From contig NC_133497.1 in assembly GCF_025370935.1 (NCBI RefSeq), forward strand, positions 7,368,008 to 7,432,007: a DNA stretch of 64,000 bases, given 5' to 3'. Source of the stretch: Choristoneura fumiferana (lineage: Eukaryota; Arthropoda; Insecta; Lepidoptera; Tortricidae). Position numbers and translations under genes: made by a program. Every line of letters begins with the position of its first letter. Position 1 is the first letter of the stretch. Below the pieces are notes generated by a model. The model saw nothing but the letters and a program-made list of their open reading frames with translations. It was not told where the DNA came from and did not search any database. Below, one piece after another: positions 1 through 12,604 of the stretch.

Positions 1-3000
1 TTTTTGTATTTGTATTAAGTGCATGGAACAGTCAAGTCCATGGTCCACTGATCAACTGCATTCATATGGACCCAAATCTTTGAAATAGTCAAACAAGACT
101 AGTGCATGGAACAGCTAAGTTGTAGTCCACTGATCAACTGCATTCATATGGACCCAAATCTTTGATATAACCAAGAAAGACTTTTGCATAAAACAGCGAA
201 GTCCGTGGTCCACTGATCAACTCAATTCATATGGACCCAAATTTTTGGAACAACCGAGAAATTATTGCATAGAACAACGAAGTCCGTGGTCCACTGATCA
301 ATTGTATACATATGGACCTAAATCTTTAAACTAACCGAGAGACTAGTGCATAGAACAGCGAAGTCCGTTGTCCACTGATCAAATGTATTCATATGGACCT
401 AAATCTTTAAAATAACCGAGAAAGACTAGTGCATTGAACAGTTAAGTCCGTGGTCCACTGATCAACTGTATTCATATGGACCCAAATCTATGAAATAACT
501 AAGAAAGATTAGTGCATAAAACAGCTAAGTTTATAGTCCACTGATCAACTGTATTCATATGGCCCAAATCTTTGTTAAAACAAACAATGACTATTGCATA
601 GAACAGCGAAGTCCGTGGTCCACTGATCAACTGTATTCATTTGGACCCCATTTTTGAAATAGTCAAACAAGACTAGTGCATGGAACAGCTAAGTTGTAGT
701 CCACTGATCAACTGTATTTATATGGACCTAAATCTTTAAAATAACCGAGAAAGATTAGTGCATGAAACAGCAAAGTCCTTTGATCAACTGTACTCCTATG
801 GACCCAAATTTTTAAAATAATTGAGAGAGACTAGTGCATATAACAGCTAAGTTGTAGAACACTGATAAACTGTATTCATATGGACCCAAATCTTTGATAT
901 AACCAAGAAAGACTATTTCATAGAACAGCAAAATCCGTGGTCCACTGATCAACTGTATTCATATGGACCCAAATTTTTGGAATAATTGAAAAAGACTCGT
1001 GCATATAACAGCTAAGATGTAGTACACTGATCAACTGTATTCATATGGACCCAAATCTTTGATATAACCAAGAAAGACTATTGCATAGAGAAGCGAAGTC
1101 CGTGGGCCACTGATCAACTGTATTCATATGGACCCAAATCTATGAAATAGCTAAGAAAGATTAGTGCATAAAACAGCTAAGTTTATAGTCCACTGATCAA
1201 CTGTATTTATATGGACCCAAATTCTTGATCAAACAAACAATGACTATTGCATAGAGAAGCGAAGTCTGTGGGCCACTGATCAACTGTATTCATATGGACC
1301 CCAATTTTTGACATAACCAAGAAAGACTAGTGTCTGTATCACCTTTTATGACTAAGAAATACTAGTGCACGGAACAGTCATGTTCATGGTCCACTGATCA
1401 ATTGCATTCATATGGAACTAAATCTTTGAAATAACCAAGAGAGACTAGTGAATGGAACAGACAATTACATGGTCTACTGATCAACTGTATTCATATGGAC
1501 CCAAATCTTTGAAATTACAAAGGACTACAGCGCGGAACACTCAAGTCCGTGGTCCACTGATCAACTGTATTCATATGGACCTAAATCTTTGAAATAACCA
1601 AGAAAGACCACTGCACGGAAAAGTGAAGTTAATGGTCTACTGATAAATTGCATTCCTATGGACCTAAATCTTTTAAATAACCAAGAATACTAGTGTATAC
1701 AAAAGCTATGTTCGTGGTCCACTGATCAACTGTATTCATATGGACCCAAATCTTTGATATAACCAAGAAAGACTAGAGCACAAAACAGTCAAGTTAATGG
1801 TCAACTGATCAATTGCAATGACCAATGACCCATAGTCTGACTATAAAGTTTTTTGTATTTTTGAAAGTGCATGGAACAGTCAAGTCCATGGTTCACTGAT
1901 CCACTGCATTCATATGGACCTAAATCTTTGAAAAAAAAACAAAAAAATTTTAGTGCATGGAATAGTAAAGTCCTTTGACCAACTGTATTCATATGGAACC
2001 AAATTTTTGAAATAATTGAGAGACTAGTGCATGGAACAGCTAAGTTGTAGTCCACTGATCAACTGTATTCATATGGACCCAAATCTTTGATATAACACCA
2101 AGAAAGACTATTGCATAAATCAGCGAAGTCCGTGGTCCACTGATCAACTGTATTGATATGGACCTTAATCTTTAAAATAACCGAGAAAGATTAGTGCATG
2201 GAACAGTAAAGTCCTTTGACCAACTGTATTCATATGGAACCAAATTTTTGAAATAATTGAGAGACTAGTGCATGGAACAGCTAAGTTGTAGTCCACTGAT
2301 CAACTGTATTTATATGGGACCAAATCTTTGATATAACCAAGAAAGACTATTGCATAGAACAGCGAAGTCCGTGGTCCACTGATCAACTGTATTCATATGG
2401 ACCCCAATTTTTGACATAACCAAGATAGACTAGTATCTGTATCACCTTTAATGATCCATAGTCTGACAATAAAGTTTTTTGTATTTGTATTAAGTGCATG
2501 GAACAGTCAAGTCCATGGTCCACTGATCAACTGCATTCATATGGACCCAAATCTTTGAAATAGTCAAACAAGACTAGTGCATGGAACAGCTAAGTTGTAG
2601 TTCACTGATCAACTGTATTCATATGGACCTAAATCTTTAAAATAACCGAGAAAGATTAGTGCATGGAACAGCAAAGTCCTTTGATCAACTGTACTCATAT
2701 GGACCCAAATTTTTGGAATAATTGAGAGAGACTAGTGCATATAACAGCTAAGTTGTAGAACACTGATAAACTGTATTCATATGGACCCAAATCTTTGATA
2801 TAACCAAGAAAGACTATTGCATAGAACAGCGAAGTCCGTGGTCCACTGATCAACTGTATTCATATAGACCCCAATTTATGACATAAGCAAGAAAGACTAG
2901 TGTCTGTATCACCTTTTATGATCCATAGTCTGACAATAAAGTTTTTTGTATTTGTATTAAGTGCATGGAACAGTCAAGTCCGTGGTCCACTGATCAACTG

Positions 3001-6000
3001 CATTCATAAGGACCCAATCTTTGAAATAGTCAAACAAGACTAGTGCATGGAACAGCTAAGTTGTAGACCACTGATAAACTGCATTCATATGGACCCAAAT
3101 CTTTGATATAACAAAGAAAGACTTTTGCATAAAACAGCGAAGTCCGTGGTCCACTGATCAACTGTATTCATTTGGACCCAATTTTTTGGAATCATTGAGT
3201 ATAGTGTATGGAACAGCTAATTTGTAGTCCACTGATCAACTGTATTCATATGGACCCAAGTCTTTGATATAAGCAAGAAAGACTTGCATAAAACAGCGGA
3301 GTCCGTGGTCCATTGATCAACTGTATTTATATGGACCTAAATCTTTAAAATTACTGAGCAAGATTAGTGCATGGATCAGCAAAGTCCTTTGATCAACTGT
3401 ATTCATATGGACCCAAATTTTGAATAATTGAGAAAGATTAGTGCATGGAACAGCTAAGTTGTAGTACACTGATCAACTGTATTCATATGGACCCAAATCT
3501 TTGATATAACCAAGAAAGACTATTGCATAGAACAGCGAAGGCCGTGGTCCACTGATCAACTGTATTCATATGGACCCCAATTTTTGACCTAACCAAGAAA
3601 GACTAGTTAGTGTCTGTAGCACCTGTTATGATCCATAGTCTGACAATAAAGTTTTTTGTATTTGTATTAAGTGCATGGAACAGTCAAGTCCATGGTCCAC
3701 TGATCAACTGCATTCATATGGACCCAAATCTTTGAAATATACAAACAAGACTAGTGCATGGAACAGCTAAGTTGTAGTCCACTGATCAACTGTATTCATA
3801 TGGACCCAAACCATTGATATAACCAAGAAAGACTATTGCATTAAACAACGAAGTCCGTGGTCCACTGATGAACTGTATTTATATGGACCTAAATCTTTAA
3901 AATAACCGAGAAAGATTAGTGCATGGAACAGCAAAGTCCTATGATTAACTGTATTCATATGGACCCAAATTTTTGGAATAATTGAGAAAGACTAGTGCAT
4001 GGAATAGCTAAGTTGTAGTACACTGATCAATTGTATTCATATGGACCCAAATCTTTGATATAACCAAGAAAGACTATTGCATAGAGAAGCGAAGTCTGTG
4101 GGCCACTGATCAACTGTATTCATATGGACCCCAATTTTTGACCTAACCAAGAAAGACTAGTGTCTGTAGCACCTGTTATGATCCATAGTCTGACAATAAA
4201 GTTTTTGTATTTGTATTAAGTGCATGGTACAGTCAAGTCCATGGTCCACTGATCAACTGCATTCATATGGACCCAAATCTTTGAAATATACAAACAAGAC
4301 TAGTGCATGGAACAGCTAAGTTGTAGTCCACTGATCAACTGTATTCATATGGACCCAAACCTTTGATATAACCAAGAAAGACTATTGCATTAAACAACGA
4401 AGTCCGTGGTCCACTGATGAACTGTATTTATATGGACCTAAATCTTTAAAATAACCGAGAAAGATTAGTGCATGGAACAGCAAAGTCCTATGATTAACTG
4501 TATTCATATGGACCCAAATTTTTGGAATAATTGAGAAAGACTAGTGCATATAACAGCTAAGTTGTAGTACACTGATAAACTGTATTCATATGGACCCAAA
4601 CCTTTGATATAACCAAGAAAACTATTACATAGAACAGCGAAGTCCGTGTCCACTGATCAACTGTATTCATATGGACCCCAATTTTTGACATAACCAAGAA
4701 AGACTAGTGTCTGTATCACCTTTTATGATCCATAGTCTGACAATAAAGTTTTTTGTATTTGTATTAAGTGCATGGAACAGTCAAGTCCATGGTCCACTGA
4801 TCAACTGCATTCATATGGACCCAAATCTTTGAAATATACAAACAAGACTAGTGCATGGAACAGCTAAGTTGTAGTCCACTGATCAACTGTATTCATATGG
4901 ACCCAAACCTTTGATATAACCAAGAAAGACTATTGCATGAAACAACGAAGTCCGTGGTCCACTGATGAACTGTATTTATATGGACCTAAATCTTTAAAAT
5001 AACCGAGAAAGATAAGTGCATGAAACAGCAAGTCCTATGATTAACTGTATTCATATGGACCCAAATTTTTGGAATAATTGAGAAAGACTAGTGCATATAA
5101 CAGCTAAGTTGTAGTACACTGATCAATTGTATTCATATGGACCCAAATCTTTGATATAACCAAGAAAAACTATTGCATAGAACAGCGAAGTCCGTGGTCC
5201 ACTGATCAACTGTATTCATATGGACCCCAATTTTTGACATAACCAAGAAAGACTAGTGTCTGTATCACCTTTTATGATCCATAGTCTGACAATAAAGTTT
5301 TTTGTATTTGTATTAAGTGCATGGAACAGTCAAGTCCATGGTCCAGTGATCAACTGCATTCATATGGACCCAAATCTTTGAAATATACAAACAAGATTAG
5401 TGCATGGAACAGCTAAGTTGTAGTCCACTGATCAACTGTATTCATATGGACCCAAACCTTTGATATAACCAAGAAAGACTATTGCATAAAACAACGAAGT
5501 CCGTGGTCCACTGATCAACTGTATTTATATGGACCTAAATCTTTAAAATAACCGAGAAAGATTAGTGCATGGAACAGCAAAGTCCTTTGATCAACTGTAT
5601 TCATATGGACCCAATTTTTGGAATCATTGAGTATAGTGCATGAACCAGCTACGTTGTAGTCAACTGATCAACTGTATTCATATGGACCTAAATCTTTGAT
5701 ATAACCAAGAAAGACTATTGCATAGAACAGCAAAATCTAAAAATAGACAATAAAGTTTTTTGTATTTGTATTAAGTGCATGGAACAGTCAAGTCCATGGT
5801 CCACTGATCAACTGCATTCATATGGACCCAAATCTTTGAAATAGTCAAACAAGACTAGTGCATGGAACAGCTAAGTTGTAGTCCACTGATCAACTGCATT
5901 CATATGGACCCAAATCTTTGATATAACCAAGAAAGACTATTGCATAGAACAGCAAATCCGTGGTCCACTGATCAACTGTATTCATATGACTTAAATCTTT

Positions 6001-6625
6001 AAAATACCCGAGAATGATTAGTGCATGGAACAGCAAAGTCCTATGATCAACTGTATTCATATGTACCTAATTTTTTGGAATCATTGAGTATAGTGCATGG
6101 AACAGCTAAGTTGTATTCCACTGATCAACTGTATTCATATCGACCCAAATTTTTGGAATAATTGAGAAAGACTAGTGTCTGTATCACCTTTTATGATCCA
6201 TAGTCTGACAATAAAGTTTTTTGTTTTTGTATTAAGTGCATGAAACAGCTAAGTCCTTGGTCCTTTGATCAACTGTATTCATATGGACCCAAATGTTTGG
6301 AACAACCGAGAAAGACTATTGCATTGAACAGCGAAGTCCGTGGTCCTCTGATCAACTGTATTCATATGGACCCAAATCTTTGGAACAACCGAGAAAGACT
6401 ATTGCATTGAACAGCGAAGTCCGTGGTCCTCTGATCAACTGTATTCATATGGACACAAATCTTTGAAGTAAACAATTAAAACTAGTGCATGAAACAGGCA
6501 AGTCCATGTTGTACTGATCAAATGTATTGAATATTTAAATCTTTGACAACCAAGAAAGACTAATGCATGGAACAGCTAAGTCCTTGATCAATTGTATTCA
6601 TATGGACCCACCAAATCTTTAAAAA
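1..6625 (+). repeat. Satellite array, left arm
   Basis: Tandem array of diverged monomers of about 75-82 bp. Almost every monomer has the core 'ccactgatcaactgtattc' followed by 'atatggacccaaatct', then a variable AT-rich part ending in 'agaaagactagtgcat'. Monomers fall into recurring variants: 'gaacagcgaagtccgtgg', 'gaacagctaagttgtag' and 'gaacagcaaagtcctttg'. A punctuating module with 'catagtctgacaataaagtt' and 'ttttttgtatttgtattaag' recurs at about 2475, 2940, 3652, 4201, 4747, 5298, 5757 and 6220, giving higher-order units of roughly 460-710 bp. Small ORFs inside are by-products of the repeat. The array runs off the left edge of the window. Confidence 0.97.
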
Positions 6626-7620
6626 AAACTTTAAGAAAATTTTTTATTGCGACGTTACCTATTCATATGGACACTCAGTTATTTGTTATAAACATGTACC
6701 TATACCCAAACAAATGTATGTGACAATGACAAAACTAGCGATAGACGTGACACTGTGATTGGATTTTGCGTTTAAACCCAGTTTTGGGTATCGTTGGATA
6801 GGTATTTCAAAAATGTTTTGTAAAGACCATTTTTCATTTAGGGATCCACTTAAAACTGGATTAATAGATGTAGATGAGACACCTAAGACAAGACAAGAAG
6901 AATCTGAAGATTCTGGTACCTATAAGAAAGAGCACTGATTTTTCCCCTAACCTCATGGCTATTTCTATACCAGCCATATTTTTACTTACAACGCCGGACA
7001 AGTAGGTAAATTTGCTTGTTCTCTTTAATATATTTTATAACAGTACAGTACCTATTTTATTATAAACAGGTGTTTTTTTACTTTAGTTAATTGAGAGGTG
7101 ACTGATTTAGTTAAGTAACAAAATTAATAATTAACAGTTGTGTTTCGGTGCGAACATTATTTTTTCTTAAATTTTTATAGGTAAATTATATACCTAGTAA
7201 CAATGTACAAACGTAAACGTAATGTACAACCTATTGATTAAGTTTTTAAAGTTAACCTGGATATTGTTAAAGGGACATAGGTACTATTACCCGGCCGGGG
7301 GCAAGTGACAGACACCCGAGCGAGAGCGAAGCGTGAAACAAGCCTTACATGGACACATACATAACATAAATGAGCATGAATTTGAATGAATGAATATGAA
7401 TATGAAATAATAAACTTTTTTTTTCTAGGTATTTTTCACCCAATATTGACACGACCAATCGACAAGCCAGAAAAAGAAGAAAGAAGCAAAAGGATCAAAA
7501 GAATGATGAAAACCAATCAACGCCGCTCGAAGACTGCTTTACAAGAGATTTAATATCGCAGCAAAGTACTTATAGATTTTCTAAAGATTTTGGTCCATAT
7601 GAATACTGTTGATCAGTGGA
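6581..7620. repeat. ~1-kb segment bounded by inverted satellite monomers
   Basis: The last monomer of the array ('gatcaattgtattcatatgg', from 6585) is followed by about 0.97 kb of non-tandem DNA. That DNA ends in a single monomer core in the opposite orientation ('ggtccatatgaatactgttg', 7592-7611, then 'atcagtgga'). The segment therefore has the form of an element whose termini are the satellite monomer. The mirror copy in the right arm has the same arrangement (28947-28983 to about 29965). I see no transposase ORF. That the array grew out of one terminus is an inference. Confidence 0.55.
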
Positions 7621-8410
7621 ATATTTGTCGTGCATGACAAAGATCAATGTCAGAAGGACAAGACGAAATAAATAATATATAGCAAACGTCAAAACTCAGA
7701 GGATGGTAGAAGGACTGACAGAGTATGAAACTCTAACCGCGAACTGCAAAAATTCCCTAAGTATCTATTCTATGATAGTTCGTTAGTTTTTAATTTTAGA
7801 AGCCGTTCATATTTTTTTTCTTCGCTGGCAAGTGGCAAGTTCAGTAGAAGCAGATTTTGATATTTCTTTCGATTTTTGGTCGTTCTGTTTACAGAAGTCT
7901 TGACAGGATTATAGTGTTAGAATTTGTGTATTTTTTAGTTAATTTCAGCTTTTATTCAGCTTTTTCTGCATCAGGTTTATATCTGTAACAAAAAAAAATA
8001 CAATTAAATCGAGAAAAAATCCATTCATTTCAAAATGTAGTACTATTTTCGTCTGTACGTAAGTACTATAAATTTTATGTAGGTTTGTTTACTGCTATAA
8101 AAATATTTTTTTTTTATGTTTTCTTTATTTTTAAAGTGGATCTACAGCCTGGAAACGTCCTACAAAATGGATACAAGTAGCCTCTCACACAAAAAGGCTT
8201 GGCACAGCTCCAAGAGAAGAAAGCTTTTGTTAACTACCTACGTAAAAAGTGAAAATAAAAAACATCGAACTACACAACCTTTGAGCTGAGCAATTAGTTC
8301 ATGAACAATTAGCTTAGCAATTATTGGTAAAAAACAACTAGGAAAGTAGTCTGTGAAGTGCCTACTTAGGTTACAGGGAAATTTTGATCCCCGACTGTTT
8401 AAGTATTAAT

Positions 8411-8641
8411 CTGCGCGTCCACTGCGTCGGCATTGGAGCGTAATACGCGCCGTACGGATACAAAACAGACGTTGACCTATCTGTTTTGTGGTACGGAGCA
8501 GACGGATTTGTTGCTTTACATTGTATAGATTTCTATGGCGCATAAATGCCGATCCAGTGCACGCAGTACCATAGAAATCTAGATACAAGCGTAAAATGCG
8601 TCCGCTCCGTACGGCTCGGCTACAATGCAGTGGACGCGCAG
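8411..8641. mobile_element. MITE with 15-bp terminal inverted repeats
   Basis: The 231-bp element begins 'ctgcgcgtccactgc' and ends with the exact complement 'gcagtggacgcgcag'. Inner sequence is also partly palindromic ('cgtacgg', 'ccgtacggctcggc', 'tagatttctatgg'). No transposase ORF is present. A second copy sits at the mirror position in the right arm. The superfamily cannot be assigned because no target duplication is clear. Confidence 0.8.
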
Positions 8642-8773
8642 CTTCGGTTGTAGGTACTTCACGGAGTTCTGGATTACCTTCTGGAGTTGTTTTTATTTAT
8701 GGGGTAGTGAAGGCTATCAGGGTTTTTTTAACGAGTATTTTATTATTATTAACCTCTAAGACTGGCAGTTAAA

Positions 8774-8905
8774 CATGGAAATACCGGCCCTGTTTTTTGT
8801 GTACACGCCCATAGAAAATGACAGGAGCTTCTATGGGCGTGTACACGAAAAACAGGGTCGGTATTTCCATCCCGGTATTATCCGGGCCGGGAAAGAGTGT
8901 CACCC
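8774..8905. mobile_element. Hairpin MITE, one terminus lost
   Basis: A near-perfect palindrome with a ~42-bp stem runs from 'atggaaataccggccctg' to 'cagggtcggtatttccat'. It contains inverted 'gtgtacacgcccata' blocks and a loop of about a dozen bases. One outer end continues through 'ccgggccgggaaagagtgtc' to 'accc', matching the terminus of the complete relative at 15830-16001. The other end stops at the palindrome, so this copy is truncated. Its mirror is at 27594-27724. Confidence 0.75.
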
Positions 8906-9290
8906 GTTAGAATGATCATTTTTTTTCTGCAAGTTTTAAGTAGTTGATCACACATTACATACTTTTATTCAATTCAATAATTAAAATAGCGGGTAGAATT
9001 TTAAAAATCATACAATAATTGCAGTCAGCTGAAGCCAATTGATAAAAAAATATTGATTGTTTAAAATCAGGATTGAATTTGCAAAGCCCAGAGTCCGAGA
9101 AAAACTGATTTAAAAATAGACCAAGATTTTTAAACAAAACGAATAAAAAAGAACAAAACCTCCTAAACCTTTGTTCAAAACAATTGACCTCATAATCTTC
9201 AGCGATATAAATAGTAGAACCGTTTCTAGAATAAAAATAAAAACCAATTTCAAAGAATGGTTGGTATTTTCTTTATATTTAAATAACGGC

Positions 9291-10564
9291 GCCTATACCG
9301 TGGTACTTAGGAAGTTTCAAATGAGTCCCAAAAATTAAGGGTATCAAAGCTCCTTAACAAACGAGAATATTTTTTTTTATTTAAGAGCGTTTATTGAACT
9401 TTCAGTGTCTTAACTTTTGGGCTCGTTTTAGTTATTAGTATTTGATAAAATAATTATTGAAATCAAAATACCCAAATCTTCTATTACCGTGGTAATGGAC
9501 AGGGCTGTGATTCCATTACCGCGAATTGAGCTTCTATTACCGAGGGTATAAAAAAACGCAATTTTCTACCATCGGTAAAGGAACCGACACATGTTTTGGA
9601 ACTTAATACCGAGGGATTAAAAAATTCAAGGCTTTGGTTCTGTATAAATAAATTGTACATCAAATATTTTTGAGAAATTTTAATAAAAACTAAAGTATGA
9701 TTCGAATAGTGTATCCAGCCCATTGTATTTTATTATGCTTATGCCACCAGTTATAGTTTGATGTATGCATGCTGAGTAAAAGTCACAACTTTATCAAAAA
9801 AATCTGCACTTACGGTACCCTAAATGTGAATTATTTAACAGAAAAATAAATGTCACTCGGTAATAGGGACTTCTTTAAGAACCTATTACCGACCCAAAGA
9901 CAATTGAATGGGTCGGTAATAGATTCCCAAACATTCTATTACCGAGGGTTATGCGATCATACCATCGTTAATTGGCTTAATTTGGAGTATTGTAAAAATC
10001 TAATTCCGACCTATAAAACTATAGAATAGAGTTGTGTTTGAAAATTACAAATCAAAATATACTTATTACATCCTTGGCATATAACCAAATTACATAACTG
10101 GTAAGTAAATATAAAATTTCATCGCAATATTTTAAAACTTGGCAAAATAACGGTTTTCTATAGAAACAAAATTCAGTATTGAAGTTTTTGCTAAAATTAA
10201 GAGTTGTTAATACTTTTCATACACGGAAATAGTTTTTTAAAAGCGTGAATAGATCAAAATTGGAATAATGTACAATTATATAAACGATAATTTATACCAA
10301 AAATAAAGCTTGAAGAACGCAAAACTACCACTTTAACTATTACCGTGATATACACGGTATTACAATCAACAGTTAAAAATGGCGCCTATCGGCGCTGTAT
10401 TTTAATTTCCATTTTAATCGTATTCCGGGCCAAAAAATATACAAAAGTATTCAGAACTCGTACAAAAAACTATAAAAAGCCATTTAAAAAACATAACATT
10501 AGTTCATTGCATAATATTTTGTAAAACACTTAATAAGATCGAGTCTGCTTGTATGTGGTGTCAC
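9291..10564. other. AT-rich spacer segment with recurring TTACCG motif, up to the gap
   Basis: No gene is visible. Variants of 'ctattaccg' or its complement occur about ten times between 9480 and 10370, in both orientations, some as 'ctattaccgaggg'. The segment opens with 'ggcgcctataccg' near 9291, and 'ggcgcctatcggcgc' occurs near 10381. It is absent from the matching side of the right arm, so it lies outside the inverted repeat. Confidence 0.6.
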
Positions 10565-10664
10565 NNNNNNNNNNNNNNNNNNNNNNNNNNNNNNNNNNNN
10601 NNNNNNNNNNNNNNNNNNNNNNNNNNNNNNNNNNNNNNNNNNNNNNNNNNNNNNNNNNNNNNNN
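10565..10664. other. Assembly gap (100 N)
   Basis: Exactly 100 N bases, the conventional placeholder for a scaffold join of unknown size. Everything to the left, including the entire left arm, therefore belongs to a different contig from the gene and the right arm. Its order, distance and orientation rest on scaffolding. Confidence 0.98.
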
Positions 10665-10870
10665 GGTGTTTATAACTAAATTTATTTTAACATTTGAAAC
10701 TTAACGGTAAAATTTGCACACGTTTTAAAATGAAACTATTAAAATTGTGTTAACTTCTATAATAAAAACATAATAAATACCGCTAATAAATGTACATGTA
10801 GTTATTTTAGTTCATTTGTATTCGAAATACCGAGAAACGTGTGTTACAATTTGACCGTCAACTCAAGTCT
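10665..10870 (+). repeat. Dispersed repeat, copy 1
   Basis: The sequence around 'aacatttgaaacttaacg', 'aaaatttgcacacgtttt' and 'accgctaataaatgta' recurs in the same orientation at 21640-21830, with small indels. It starts right at the assembly gap, so its left edge may be missing. No ORF and no terminal inverted repeat is apparent. Confidence 0.75.
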
Positions 10871-10879
10871 CATTTTGCA

Positions 10880-11150
10880 GGTGTTAGGACCTTGTGAAAG
10901 GTCCGCCCGGATTGCTACCACCATCTTGCTCGCTAATCCTGCCGTGAAGCATCAGTGCTTTCACTGCTGTGTTTCGGCGTGGAGAGTAAGACAGCCGGTG
11001 AAATTACTGGCACTTGAGGTATCCCATCTTAGGCCTCTAGGTTGGCAACGCATCTGCAATACCCCTGGTGTTGCAGATGTTTATGGGCGGTGGTGATCTC
11101 TTACCATCAGGAGACCCACTTGCTCGTTTGCCATCCAGTCGAATAAAAAA
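10880..11150 (+). repeat. Non-LTR retrotransposon 3' tail (CR1-like, dead)
   Basis: The stretch ending in 'gggcggtggtgatctcttac', 'catcaggagacccacttg' and 'ctcgtttgcc', followed by an A-rich end, is the typical 3' terminal sequence of abundant lepidopteran CR1-like LINEs. Only the untranslated tail is present. An 85-codon reading frame across it has no coding character. A weaker relative ('ggcggtgattgcttcccatc') is at 19690-19780. Confidence 0.6.
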
Positions 11151-11444
11151 AACCTTAGTAAATTAAACGGAATTAGTCTATACATTGTGAGCAATGTCGT
11201 AGTGTTCGTTCTGCGTGTTCGTTCACTAAATGAATTGCTACCGGTTAGTGCAATCCTGAAGATGTGGTAGTTCTGTATTTTAGTTGTTTTAGCATACTAG
11301 TAGGCAAATTAAATGTCCCAGTGAATGACACTGCGGAAAATTGTTAGTTATTTTGAAAGTACGACTCAATTATCAAACATAAGACTAAGCGAATATGCAA
11401 ACACAAACCGATTCTTCATATATATGACAAGATTTTGTACTAAA

Positions 11445-12604
11445 GTTGCAAAATACTTGTAACCAGTGTATGACACCAAAGTTGTGACCTAAATACCTAA
11501 TGAATGATATCTGTCACTCGGTGGTACTCCTTACTAAAACCACTCTCTCTAACGCAGAGCAATAGAAAAATATTAACTCTCACACACGTGCGCAGCGGAC
11601 ATTCAAAGAGTATATAAGTATATAATCATTACGTTTGGCAACCGGCAAAAGCATGTGTTATTGTCACTTTTTCTTTTATTTTTCCTCCGTTAGCAGCGTT
11701 TTTTGGTATTGTTTGAAAATTAACATACAATTTAAAATTATTGTCGATATGTTTTGCATAATATCAATGAAACTCTTTAATAAAGAGGAGTGTTTTAACT
11801 AAAAGCATTCAATAAAAGCAAGCGTATCAATAAAGCGACCGATGCGGTGCCGCCACACCGAAATTACGAAGCGTGGTAATATTTCGATGGAGGCAGCAAA
11901 GACAGGACTGCTAGCGGATCTCGCAGGTAGAATTTTTTTAAGGACACAAATACAACCGATGGAATTCTATGATATTCCATTTAAGTTTTTACTAGCGGCT
12001 TCGATCTTTTGAACCATTTGGCCTGGCTGTTGAATATAATGTTTGGCAAAAACTTCATGCTTCCTGGAAACCCCACGTTTTGTTTTGTGATATTTTAAGA
12101 TTTTTTTTTTAAATTCTACCTGCGATATCCGCTAGCTGTCCTGTCTTTGCTGCTTCCATCGAAATATTACCACGCTTCGTAATTTCGGTGTGGCGGCACC
12201 GCATCGGTCGCTTTATTGATACGCTTGCTTTTATTGAATGCTTTTAGTTAAAACACTCCTCTTTATTAAAGAGTTTCATTGATATTATGCAAAACATATC
12301 GACAATAATTTTATGATTGTATGTTAATTTTCAAACAATACCAAAAAACGCTGCTAACGGAGGAAAAATAAAAGAAAAAGTGACAATAACACATGCTTTT
12401 GCCGGTTGCCAAACGTAATGATTATATACTTATATACTCTTTGAATGTCCGCTGCGCACGTGTGTGAGAGTTAATATTTTTCTATTGCTCTGCGTTAGAG
12501 AGAGTGGTTTTAGTAAGGAGTACCACCGAGTGACAGATATCATTCATTAGGTATTTAGGTCACAACTTTGGTGTCATACACTGGTTACAAGTATTTTGCA
12601 ACTA
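11445..12604. mobile_element. Foldback element with ~490-bp inverted arms
   Basis: The left arm (about 11445-11940) starts 'agttgcaaaatacttgtaac'. The right arm (about 12108-12604) ends with its complement, 'gttacaagtattttgcaact'. The arms are nearly identical; one visible difference is 'caatttaaaatt' versus 'caatcataaaatt'. The spacer is about 170 bp and has no ORF. The transcript or single strand could form a very long hairpin. No target duplication can be fixed. Confidence 0.9.

Larger units (their letters stand above)
6626..9290. repeat. Non-tandem part of the left inverted arm
   Basis: This 2.67-kb stretch reappears as its reverse complement at 27181-29940, collinear and largely identical. 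One clear local replacement lies near 8743-8760 versus 27744-27765. The inner edge is sharp: 'ctttatatttaaata' at about 9271-9285 matches the complement of 'tatttaaatataaag' at about 27182, after which the two flanks share nothing. No coding region can be supported. It contains two MITEs (8411-8641 and 8774-8905) and AT-rich DNA. Confidence 0.9.

Noticed and set aside
1..6625. Regularly spaced repeats resembling a CRISPR array
   Set aside because: Units are head-to-tail monomers that vary throughout. There are no unique spacers and no cas genes, and the context is eukaryotic.
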